Source: an uncultured Bacteroides sp. (GTDB lineage Bacteria > Bacteroidota > Bacteroidia > Bacteroidales > Bacteroidaceae). From it: a stretch of DNA of 64,000 nucleotides. The stretch is from contig NZ_CALDPF010000033.1 of NCBI RefSeq assembly GCF_937912035.1, positions 1-64,000 on the forward strand, written 5' to 3'. Below are positions 36,001 to 45,500 of this stretch, one piece after another; the stretch's first letter is position 1, and each line of letters begins with the position of its first letter. The translations under genes were made by a program, and so were the position numbers. Below the pieces are notes generated by a model, which was not told where the DNA came from, made no database searches, and saw nothing but the letters and a program-made list of their open reading frames with translations.

Positions 36001-37002
36001 ATGAATAAATGGGTTGATAAGATTTTAAATGAGAAGAACCGACAGGCTTTACTTATAATGACTCATCCTGGTATTGAGGCGATAGGTCATACTACACGCG
36101 AAGCTGTTACGAACGGGGAAATACATTATCAGGCTATTAAAAATATTCTGGATACATATCACACTATTGCCAGTACGGTAATAATGGATCTTACTGTTGA
36201 GGCCGAAGCTTTTGGAGCCGAGGTTCTGATGACAGAACATGAGATTCCGAATGTGACAGGTCGTCTTGTATGTGACGAGGAAGGTGCAAGGAATCTTGAG
36301 ATACCTGCATTGAATACAGCTCGTGTGCCGGAATATCTTAAAGCCAACAGATTGGCAGTGGAAAATACTGATAAACCTGTTTTCTCAGGTTGTATTGGTC
36401 CATTCTCACTTGCCGGCCGACTTTATGATATGTCTGAAATAATGGTAGGAATTTATATTGATACTGAGGCTGTCAAGATTCTGCTTGACAAGTGTACACG
36501 CTTTATAATCGACTATTGTAAGGCTTTTAAGGCATTGGGAGCGACAGGAGTTATAATCGCTGAACCGGCAGCCGGACTTTTATCGAATGAGGAATGCATG
36601 GAATTTTCTTCTGCCTATGTGAAACAGATAGTTGATGCTGTTCAGGACGATGATTTTGTTGTAATTCTGCATAATTGTGGTAATACAGGACAATGTACTG
36701 GAGCAATGGTAGAAACTGGTGCAGGTGCATTACATTTCGGTAATGCCATTGATATGAAGAAGGCACTTGATGAATGTCCGGAAACAGTTCTAGTAATGGG
36801 TAATCTGAATCCGGTAGAACTGTTCAAACAGTCCTCGCCTGAAGATGTTTATAATGAAACCATTTCGTTACTTAAAAAAACATCGTCTTACAGGAATTTT
36901 GTAATCTCATCAGGATGTGATATGCCACCTGGGGTTTCTGCAGAAAATATCAAGTCATTCTTCAAAGCCTTGAATGATTTTAATACGGGAAAATATGTTT
37001 AG
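36001..37002 (+). CDS. MtaA-like zinc methyltransferase, UROD superfamily
   Basis: 333 residues from the ATG at 36001; an upstream in-frame ATG at 35974 overlaps the corrinoid gene and was rejected. The fold is uroporphyrinogen decarboxylase-like, but the zinc ligand set of MtaA/CmuA methyltransferases is present: H224-x-C226 (ILHNCGN) and C306 (SSGCDMPPG). MtaA moves methyl from a corrinoid protein to a thiol. Bacteroidales are not known to use coenzyme M, so the acceptor here may be homocysteine or another thiol (inference). It overlaps the next gene by eight bases. Confidence 0.85.
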   Translation: MNKWVDKILNEKNRQALLIMTHPGIEAIGHTTREAVTNGEIHYQAIKNILDTYHTIASTVIMDLTVEAEAFGAEVLMTEHEIPNVTGRLVCDEEGARNLEIPALNTARVPEYLKANRLAVENTDKPVFSGCIGPFSLAGRLYDMSEIMVGIYIDTEAVKILLDKCTRFIIDYCKAFKALGATGVIIAEPAAGLLSNEECMEFSSAYVKQIVDAVQDDDFVVILHNCGNTGQCTGAMVETGAGALHFGNAIDMKKALDECPETVLVMGNLNPVELFKQSSPEDVYNETISLLKKTSSYRNFVISSGCDMPPGVSAENIKSFFKALNDFNTGKYV

Positions 37003-37684
37003 GGAGTTTCGGTTCAAATTCACAGATGTTTGTCCGGACGACAAATCGTTGGCGGCCGCCCTTCAAATTCATGATGAGGGGGCTTACAATGATTTGTTGC
37101 CGATGATTAATAGTGTGTTGGAACGATTGAAAGACCACTGTGGCATAATAGGAGGATATTCAATATCTCCTTGCGGAGAAATTGATGTAGAGAACGGCAT
37201 AATAAACTGTGGTGGAAAAGTCCTTGAATCAGGGCGAAGGGTTACCTCTTATATGAGAAATGCGTCACATCTCGCAGCTTTTGTCTGTACGGCAGGTGAG
37301 GTGTTTTCAGAATTGTCTGATGAGTATTTTGAAAAGGGAGATTTTCCTGAAGCGTTTATTGTTGACTCTATAGGTTCTGTTACAGTAGAGAATGCAATGG
37401 ACCATATCCAATTCCTGCTGGAAAAAGAAATGAATTCAGCAGGTTTGAAAATAAGTAACAGATATAGTCCGGGTTATTGTGAATGGCCTGTAAATGGGCA
37501 ACAGGTACTGTTCTCTCTCATTGGTGATAATAGTACAGGAGTGACTCTTACTGAATCGTGCCTGATGCAACCTATCAAGTCTGTCAGTGGAATAATAGGT
37601 ATTGGTAAAGATATAAAAAAGTATCCGTACGGTTGCAGTATATGTAACAGTAAATCATGTGTATATCGTAAAATCAAAAAATAA
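36995..37684 (+). CDS. Stand-alone MetH-type activation-domain protein
   Basis: 229 residues from ATG 36995; a longer frame from 36974 was rejected because it lengthens the overlap. The middle matches the AdoMet-binding activation domain of B12-dependent methionine synthase: R156-x3-G160-Y161 (RYSPGYCEWP) and LTESCLMQPIKSVSGI. In MetH that domain reactivates oxidised cob(II)alamin by reductive methylation. The C-terminus has C214-x2-C217-x4-C222, which could bind a metal or iron-sulfur centre. It is probably the repair protein for the corrinoid protein two genes upstream. Confidence 0.85.
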   Translation: MFREFRFKFTDVCPDDKSLAAALQIHDEGAYNDLLPMINSVLERLKDHCGIIGGYSISPCGEIDVENGIINCGGKVLESGRRVTSYMRNASHLAAFVCTAGEVFSELSDEYFEKGDFPEAFIVDSIGSVTVENAMDHIQFLLEKEMNSAGLKISNRYSPGYCEWPVNGQQVLFSLIGDNSTGVTLTESCLMQPIKSVSGIIGIGKDIKKYPYGCSICNSKSCVYRKIKK

Positions 37685-37690
37685 CAGCCT

Positions 37691-38716
37691 ATGAATTTAG
37701 ATTTGTTGTATGGTATAGCAATTATTTCCATTGGAGCTTTCTCTTCAGGAAGTTTCTCTATACCTTTTGAAAAGGTAAAAGGGTGGGAATGGGAAAACTA
37801 TTGGCTGATATATAGTCTGTTCGCGTATGTTGTTGTTCCAGCAGTTTCGTGTATGCTTTTTTGTCCGGATTTTATGTCAGTACTGTTGTCATGTCCTTCA
37901 GGCGTGATATGTAGGATTTTCTTTCTAGGTGTATTATATGGAATATGTAATCTCACATTCGGTCTTTCGCTGAAATATCTTGGTGTGTCATTGGGATATA
38001 TCATATCTCTTGGTCTTATGATGGTACTTGGAACTGTCATACCTCCAATGCTGGATGGTAGAATTTCCGGTATATTTGCCGGATCCGGAGGTAAAATGAT
38101 GGTAATGGGACTTGCAATAGGAATAATAGGAGTTGCGGTAAGCGCATATTCAGGATACAAGAAGGATAGTATGTCTGCGCCGGAACAGAATTCAGCTTTG
38201 GATTTCAGAAAAGGTATTCTGCTTGCTCTTTTTGTCGGTGTAACAGGAGCTTCCCAGGCTTTAGGTATTGAACAGGGTAATGCCATATCGGATATGTTTC
38301 TGGATAAAGGTGTCAACGAACTGTTTATAATACTTCCTGTCGTTGCCATATTATTTTTAGGGTCTTTTTCTGTCACATTAATCTGGTGTATATCAGTGGC
38401 TAAGAAGAATGGAAATATCAGATTGTTTAAATCTTCTCCACATGGAAGTGTGGTGCCAAATTATCTGTTTTGTGCATTGGCTGGCTTTTTATGGTTTATA
38501 AATATGATAACCTATGGAATGGGGAAGAGTTTTATGGGGGAATATTCTTTTACGGCATGGGGTATACTCATGTCTCTGACAATAGTTTCTGCCACAATAT
38601 GGGGGCTATATAGAGGTGAATGGAAACATGTGACACCTCAGGTAAGGAGGATTATGTATATCGGACTTGTGATTCTGGTGATATCATCGTTTATAATAGG
38701 AATAAGTAGTAATTAA
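37691..38716 (+). CDS. RhaT-family sugar/proton symporter
   Basis: 341 residues with about ten transmembrane helices. The opening GIAIISIGAFSSGSFSIPFEKVKGWEWENYW is the L-rhamnose/proton symporter (RhaT) signature region. It would bring a monosaccharide, rhamnose or an O-methyl relative, across the inner membrane. It lies seven bases after the activation-domain gene and 14 bases before the second UROD-family gene, so uptake and corrinoid chemistry are made together. Confidence 0.88.
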   Translation: MNLDLLYGIAIISIGAFSSGSFSIPFEKVKGWEWENYWLIYSLFAYVVVPAVSCMLFCPDFMSVLLSCPSGVICRIFFLGVLYGICNLTFGLSLKYLGVSLGYIISLGLMMVLGTVIPPMLDGRISGIFAGSGGKMMVMGLAIGIIGVAVSAYSGYKKDSMSAPEQNSALDFRKGILLALFVGVTGASQALGIEQGNAISDMFLDKGVNELFIILPVVAILFLGSFSVTLIWCISVAKKNGNIRLFKSSPHGSVVPNYLFCALAGFLWFINMITYGMGKSFMGEYSFTAWGILMSLTIVSATIWGLYRGEWKHVTPQVRRIMYIGLVILVISSFIIGISSN

Positions 38717-38730
38717 AATAAGGGAAATAT

Positions 38731-39981
38731 ATGAATTCAAGAGAAAGAGTTTTAGCGGCAATTGCGCATAAAGAGCCGGACAAGGTGCCGGTGGATATGG
38801 GGGCAACTCCAAGTTCAGGTATATCTGCGATAGCGTATTCTAATTTGCTGAAGGCGATGGGCAGAGATGATTTGCCTGTTTGGATTTATGATGTAGTGCA
38901 GCAGCTGGCACAGCCTGATATGTCAATAATAGATCATTTCGGTATTGATGTAATTGATGTTGGCCGTGCTTTTAATACTATGCCTGCCGACTGGCATGAG
39001 ACGGAACTGGCAAATGGAGATAAAGCCTTTTATCCTGTAAGCTTTAATCCTGTAAGACAAGAAGACGGTTCTTATAACTGTCTTGATGATGATGGAGTAC
39101 GCATCTTGGCCAGGATGCCTAAAGGAGCAACTTTTTTCGACCAGACATATTTCCCGTATGTAGACGGATTTCCTTCTGATTATTCTTCTTTGGACAAAGA
39201 AATGGGGAAGGTTCTTTGGTCACGATACGTGCATAGTCCGTGGGATCATTCTTCGGATCCGGATTTTTGGAAGACACTTCGTGAAAAGACTTTGCAACTG
39301 CGTGAAACAACAGACAAGGCGTTGATGATAGTCTGTGGATGTAATTTGTTTGAATGGGGAACATTCCTCCGTAGAATGGATAATTTCCTTATGGATCTGT
39401 TATGCGAACCTGATGAAGTGGCAAAAATGCTTGACCAGCTTCTGGAACGTCATTTGGCCACTTTGGAGAAGGTTTGTGCCTCAGTAGGTGATATTGTGGA
39501 TATAATAAGGTTTGGTGATGACCTTGGTATGACTACCGGTCCTTTTATGGATGTGGATACCTATAAGACCTTGTTCAAGCCTAGGCATAAACAATTGTGT
39601 GATTATGTGAAATCGCACAGTAATATGCATACATTTATTCATTCCTGTGGTTCAATTTCGAGCCTTATGCCTGATATGATTGATGCCGGTATAGAGATAT
39701 TTAATCCTGTTCAGACAAATGCCTTTAATATGGAGCCGGAATTTTTGAAAAAGGAATTCGGCAAGGATTGTACGTTTTGGGGTGGTGGAGTAGAAACAGT
39801 CGGAACACTAAATAACGGTTCCCCTGAAGAAGTACGCAGGCAGGTTCTTGAACGATTGGAGATAATGTCAGCAGGAGGAGGTTTCGTATTTAATACTGTT
39901 CATAATATTCTGCCTGATGTTCCACCTCAGAATATCATTGCAATGTTTGATGCTGTGAAAGAATTTAATAACAGAAAGTAA
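38731..39981 (+). CDS. UROD/MtaA-superfamily protein, candidate substrate methyltransferase
   Basis: 416 residues, soluble. The start (MNSRERVLAAIAHKEPDKVPVDMG) and TIM barrel are typical of the non-heme UROD group. H304-x-C306 (FIHSCGS) is present, but the third ligand cysteine of MtaA is missing; the equivalent late motif reads NTVHNILPDVPP with H391. It is thus distinct from the MtaA-like gene upstream and longer. Its place between the sugar symporter and a glycosidase suggests that it takes the methyl group from the sugar, but this is inference. Confidence 0.78.
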   Translation: MNSRERVLAAIAHKEPDKVPVDMGATPSSGISAIAYSNLLKAMGRDDLPVWIYDVVQQLAQPDMSIIDHFGIDVIDVGRAFNTMPADWHETELANGDKAFYPVSFNPVRQEDGSYNCLDDDGVRILARMPKGATFFDQTYFPYVDGFPSDYSSLDKEMGKVLWSRYVHSPWDHSSDPDFWKTLREKTLQLRETTDKALMIVCGCNLFEWGTFLRRMDNFLMDLLCEPDEVAKMLDQLLERHLATLEKVCASVGDIVDIIRFGDDLGMTTGPFMDVDTYKTLFKPRHKQLCDYVKSHSNMHTFIHSCGSISSLMPDMIDAGIEIFNPVQTNAFNMEPEFLKKEFGKDCTFWGGGVETVGTLNNGSPEEVRRQVLERLEIMSAGGGFVFNTVHNILPDVPPQNIIAMFDAVKEFNNRK

Positions 39982-39999
39982 TATAAAAATGTTATAAAC

Positions 40000-42396
40000 A
40001 TGAGGAGGTTATTTATACTTGGTATTATAGTATATTCCGTATTGTCAGGAAATGCAGGAAATATAAGTAAGGAGTATGAATTATGGTATAATAGGCCTGC
40101 ATTCAATCGCGGAGCAGATTATAATAAAGTTATGTCTCGTGGTTTTCCTTTCGATGAAGACTGGGAACGTTGGTCTTTGCCAATAGGAAACGGTTATATG
40201 GGGGCAAATATATTTGGCAGGACTGACACAGAGAGAATACAGTTGTCTGAAAAGACACTAGCAAACAGAGGATGTTATGGTGGGGGAGGATTTACCAATT
40301 TTGCGGAAATATATCTGGATTTTTATCATAATCAGACAAAAAACTATAAACGTACTCTTTCTCTTAATGATGCAGTCTCTACTGTAAGCTATGAATATAG
40401 AGGAGTGAAATATTCACGAGAGTATTTTGCCAATTATCCTTCGAATGTTATTGCGATAAAGTTAAAATCGGATAAATCAGGCGGTCTTTCATTTAATGTT
40501 CGTCCGATGATTCCTTATCTTAATCCAGGACGAGTTGGAGATAATCGTACCGGAAAAGTGAATGCAGAAGGGAATCTGATTACTCTTTCAGGTAACATGG
40601 AGTTTTTTGATCTGGATTACGAGGCACAGCTAAAAGTAATAAACTACGGAGGAAAACTGGAAACATTTAATGATGAAAATGGTGATAATGGAAGTATCCG
40701 TGTAAGTAAGGCAGATAGTGCTGTTATATTTTTGACCGCCGGAACATCCTATCAGTTGGAAGAAAAAGTATTCCTGTCAAATGGTGTTGATAAGTGTAAG
40801 GGTAATCCACATCCGCATGATGCTGTGACAAAGCGTATTTCTGCTGCAGCTGAGAAGGGTTATGACAATCTGAAAAAAGAACATATATCGGATTATCAAT
40901 ATTTCTTCAACAGGGTTGACTTGTCACTCACAGATAATATCCCTGATATACCAACAGATATGTTGTTAGAAAAATACAAGCAAGGGGAACATAGTGCATA
41001 TCTTGAGGAGCTCTATTTCCAGTTTGGACGCTATATGTTGATTTCCACTTCACGCTACGGTTCTTTGCCACCTAACCTTCAGGGAGGATGGACACAGTAT
41101 GATTATAGTCCGTGGTCAGGAGGATATTGGCATAACATAAATGTACAAATGAATTATTGGCCTGTGTTTAATACAAATTTAGCTGAATTGTTTACTCCGT
41201 TTGTCTGCTATAATGAGACTTATAGGAAAGCTGCCGAACAGAAAGCTATTGATTATATCAAGAAGAATAATCCTGATGCATTGAGTAGAGAAAAAGGAGG
41301 AAATGGTTGGACTATCGGTACTGGAGCTACTGCATATAGCATAAGTGCTCCGGGTGGACATTCCGGGCCAGGAACCGGTGGATTCACCACTAAGTTGTAT
41401 TGGGATTACTATGATTTTACTCGCGATAGATCCATACTTGAGGAACATGTATATCCAGCTTTGGAAGGAATGGCAAAGTTCTTGTCAAAGACTTTAAAAC
41501 CGGATGGAGAAGGACATCTTTTGGCTGATCCGTCTTCTTCTCCAGAGAATCAACATAAAGGAGTACATTATCAGACAAAGGGTTGTACGTTCGATCAAGG
41601 TATGATATGGGAAAATTTCAATGATTTTCTTAATGCTGCAAGCATCTTAAGGAAACGTTCTCCTTTCCTTAAAACAGTAAAAGGACAGATGGAGAAACTG
41701 GATCCTGTTTTAATTGGAGAATCGGGACAGTTGAAAGAGTATCGTGAAGAAACCACATACGGAAGTATCGGTGATCCACACCACAGACACATCTCACACT
41801 TATGTTTGTTGTATCCTGGTACTCTAATCAATGGAACCACTCCGGAATGGCTTGAGGCTGCCCGTGTAGCGTTGAAGGGGCGAGGTAATATTTCCAGCAT
41901 TTGGGTAGGTTGGCCTGTAGCCCACAGAATGAATGCATGGGCACGACTGAAAGATGGAGATGCCTCTTATGATTGTTATCAAACTTTGTTAAAGAAAGGA
42001 GTTATGGAGAATCTTTGGGGACTATGTCCACCGTTCCAGATAGACAGTAACTTTGGTGGTACGGCTGGTGTGGCAGAAATGCTTCTTCAAAGTCATGAGG
42101 GATATATATCAATTCTGCCGGCATTGCCTTCGGCATGGAGTAAAGGTAAATATTCAGGTTTAGTGGCCAGAGGAAATTTTGAAGTTTCTGTTGAATGGGA
42201 AAACAATAAGGCAATAGATATAGAAATAAATTCCAGAAGTGGAGAAGTTTGTAGAATCAATTATTATAATATCGGATCTTTTGTCTTGAAAGACAATGAT
42301 GAAAAATACATTGATTTCAAGAAAATAGGAAATGATATTATAGAGTTTAAAACTATAAAGGGAAAGGTTTATCATTTATCTATTGATGATAAATAG
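40000..42396 (+). CDS. Glycoside hydrolase family 95 (alpha-L-fucosidase/alpha-L-galactosidase type)
   Basis: 798 residues with a signal peptide (about 1-20). The N-terminal beta-sandwich is followed by an (alpha/alpha)6 barrel. The GH95 catalytic set is visible: N379-x-N381 (HNINVQMNYWP), E516 (SSSPEN) and D682 (QIDSNFGGTAG). GH95 enzymes invert alpha-L-fucosides or alpha-L-galactosides. It starts 18 bases after the UROD-family gene and ends the operon, with a terminator at 42415. A methylated fucose or related sugar as leaving group would fit the neighbours. Confidence 0.9.
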   Translation: MRRLFILGIIVYSVLSGNAGNISKEYELWYNRPAFNRGADYNKVMSRGFPFDEDWERWSLPIGNGYMGANIFGRTDTERIQLSEKTLANRGCYGGGGFTNFAEIYLDFYHNQTKNYKRTLSLNDAVSTVSYEYRGVKYSREYFANYPSNVIAIKLKSDKSGGLSFNVRPMIPYLNPGRVGDNRTGKVNAEGNLITLSGNMEFFDLDYEAQLKVINYGGKLETFNDENGDNGSIRVSKADSAVIFLTAGTSYQLEEKVFLSNGVDKCKGNPHPHDAVTKRISAAAEKGYDNLKKEHISDYQYFFNRVDLSLTDNIPDIPTDMLLEKYKQGEHSAYLEELYFQFGRYMLISTSRYGSLPPNLQGGWTQYDYSPWSGGYWHNINVQMNYWPVFNTNLAELFTPFVCYNETYRKAAEQKAIDYIKKNNPDALSREKGGNGWTIGTGATAYSISAPGGHSGPGTGGFTTKLYWDYYDFTRDRSILEEHVYPALEGMAKFLSKTLKPDGEGHLLADPSSSPENQHKGVHYQTKGCTFDQGMIWENFNDFLNAASILRKRSPFLKTVKGQMEKLDPVLIGESGQLKEYREETTYGSIGDPHHRHISHLCLLYPGTLINGTTPEWLEAARVALKGRGNISSIWVGWPVAHRMNAWARLKDGDASYDCYQTLLKKGVMENLWGLCPPFQIDSNFGGTAGVAEMLLQSHEGYISILPALPSAWSKGKYSGLVARGNFEVSVEWENNKAIDIEINSRSGEVCRINYYNIGSFVLKDNDEKYIDFKKIGNDIIEFKTIKGKVYHLSIDDK

Positions 42397-42414
42397 AATC
42401 TTTATAGTTCCTTT

Positions 42415-42460
42415 AATTCTTATTGTCGTGTTTTTCTGCGGCAATAAGAATTATTTTTTT
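42415..42460 (+). terminator. Rho-independent terminator of the corrinoid-GH95 operon
   Basis: A 14-bp stem with one G-U pair (42415-42428 with 42439-42452), ten-base loop, then seven T. It separates GH95 from the regulator gene. Confidence 0.85.
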
Positions 42461-42514
42461 AGATAATAACGGTTTAATATTTAAAAGCTTCAGTGTATTG
42501 ATATTTTTATTAAT

Positions 42515-42554
42515 ATTGCATATTGTTTCATGCGTAATTGCATGGAATGTTATG
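42515..42554. promoter_or_regulatory. Two ATTGCAT boxes 22 bp apart before the hybrid regulator gene
   Basis: ATTGCATATTGTTTCATG starts at 42515 and ATTGCATGGAATGTTATG at 42537. The first closely resembles the site at 46661 before the GH106-like gene. Possibly an autoregulatory site for the hybrid two-component system. Confidence 0.4.
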
Positions 42555-42585
42555 ACTTTGAATTGATTAATGAAAAATTCAATAT

Positions 42586-45500
42586 ATGAAGAACTGTAAA
42601 AATATGGACCTTCAGGAATATAAAAAAAGGGGAATATTATTCGTTATATTCTGTATATTTCTACAATGTGTATTGTTTGCTCAAAATATTAATTTTAGAC
42701 ATCTGGGAGTAAAAGAAGGACTCTCACAAGTATCTGTAATGTCGATAATTAGTGACAATCTTGGGCAAATGTGGTTTGCTACACGCCACGGACTTAATGT
42801 ATATAATGGTAATGAAATCAGGCCTCTTTTAATGAATACGGATGAAGGGAAAAGAGGATTTGAACGTACTAGGTTATTATGTACTGATAATAAAGAACAT
42901 ATATATTTCTTAAGCGACGAAGAACTTGTTTCGTTCAATCAACGTTTTGAAACATTCAAATCCTTAGGTAAGGATATCATGGCAATTAATTTCTGTAATG
43001 ATACTTTGTGGGCTTGCCGTGGATTTGATGTACTGTTTTATAATAAGTCTACGGACAAACTGGAATTATATAAACAAATAGATAAAAAGGGTCAGAATGA
43101 GACTGTGGTAACATCTGTATATGCTGATAGAAAAGGAAATGTTTATGTCGGTTCTGAGAGAAATCTGTATAAAATTGATAAAGATAAGAATGTACAGGTG
43201 GTTTTATCTGATTTAGAAATAAAACATATTTTTGAAGACAATAATTCATTGTTGTGGATTTCAACAGGTAATAATGGATTATATGTTCTGAATGATTCGA
43301 ATGTCGTAAAACATTTCATGACAGATAAGTACAATCCTAAAACTATATTTTCTAATAATATACGTTGTGTTACTCAGGATAAATATGGCAATATGTGGAT
43401 TGGATCTAATAAAGGTTTAAGCATGTTTTCCAGAGATACTGAAACTTTCGTTAATTATGCACCGGATAAATCTTCTGTTTCGTTATCGCATAATTCTATT
43501 GTTTCAATTTTCTGTGACGCCCAGGGTACAATATGGATAGGTTCTTTTATTGGAGGTGTCGACTATTTTAATCCAATGGACCAGATATTTACAAATATCA
43601 ATATAAATGACAATGTCGATAAATATTTTACAATAAACAAGATTTGTCCTGTTAACAAAAATGAATTACTGATATCATCGTCAAGAGGGTTATATAAATA
43701 TGATAAATCAAATGGTCTGTTGTCAAAGATAGATATACCAGGAAATGGAAGTATAGCTTCTTTTGCCTATGATACAGTGAATGGTAAGATTTACTGTAGG
43801 ACATATTATTCCGGTATATATGTTTATGATGTTAAGAAAAGGATTGTAACAGAAGAGAAGATTGCTTTGGAAGGAGAAATCTCGTTTGGTAATCTTATCT
43901 TGGACATGGCTTATTCTGAAAATAATCTTTATGTTGCAACAAATAAAGGTTTTGTATGTTATGATATCATCAGACATGCCTACAAACCTTTCCTTTCTGA
44001 TTTACAACTGTCCACATCTACTCCTTCAGTAATGACTATTGACAGTAGACATCGGTTGTGGATAAGTTTTCTAAGTGCAAAGATTCTTGAATTTGATTTG
44101 AATTCCGGTAAAACTCTGTCTCATGATGAACTTCTTCCTATTAATGAATTAGAGCAGGCAACGAGGGTTTATAATATTATTGAAGATAGTAAGGAACGTA
44201 TTTGGGCTATAACATCAGGTAGGGGATTGTATTTGTATAATGAAACGACCAAAAAGTTTGAAAAGTTTGTTGATTCTTCTGATGATATAACATTAGAGCA
44301 TGCATTGAATATTCAGGAAATGCCTGATGGCCAGCTTTCTATTTTAACCAGCCAGGGGATTACCTTCCTTAATATAGAAAGTAGAACTTTTACTCATTTG
44401 AGTAATGAACGTTTTGCTATGGATAGGGTTATAAACGAAGGATGCGGCTATTATGTTGATGATAACTATAATATCATGGTAGGTACACTAAATGGTGGAA
44501 TAATGTTTAATTATCATGATATTGCTAAAGTTTCAGTCTCTGACAGACTGATTTTCTCAAGATTATTTGTTGATTCTGAAGAAATTATACCGTCAGAAAA
44601 AGGTATTATCAGCGAAGCATTGCCATATATATCTGAGGTAAATTTGAAGAGTGGTTATCGCAGTTTTGATGTTGAGGTTTCGAATCTTGATTTCTTGAAA
44701 TCGGGTAATGAACGTATAGTATATATGCTTGAAGGTTTTGATAAGACTTGGAGTTTAAGCGACAAAAATAATATACATTATACGAATATTACTCCTGGAA
44801 AATATGTGTTAAGAGTAAAAGCTGAATATGATACTTCTGAACAGTCGGAAATGATAAGTTTACCTATTATTGTTCATCCACCTTTTTATGCAACAATATG
44901 GGCAATAATCATTTATATTGTTATTATAGCTACTATAATATTCTTTTCTTTTAGAATATACGACTCTAAAAGAAGGCTTAGACTTGAGCTTAAATATGAA
45001 CAGATAGAAAAAAATAGAATTGAAAGTATAAATAATGAACGTATAAAATTCTATATAAATTTATCGCATGAACTTCTCACTCCTGTGAGTTTGATTATGG
45101 CACAGATAGAAATGTTGGTTAGAGACTACAAGGATTTGAATGGCAATCTGAAGCAAAGCATAAACCGGATATATAAGAATGCCGATACATTACATCTGCT
45201 GATAAAAGAAATATTAAATTTCAGGAAAAAAGAATACTCCAATAAAGATCTGAAGATTTCTCAATATAATATTATTCCCATACTGGAAGATGTAATGGAT
45301 TCATTCCGTGATAAAGCACGTCTTTCAGGTATATCCTTTGATTTGATAAAAGAGTCTCAGGAAATTTTATTGTTCGTTGATAAGGAAGAATTTAAGAAAG
45401 TACTTTCCAACTTATTGTCTAACGCTTTCAAGTATACTCCGACAGGAGGTAGTATTTGTGTTTCGTGTCGTTCTCGTCAGAAGAAAGTATTCATTGATGT

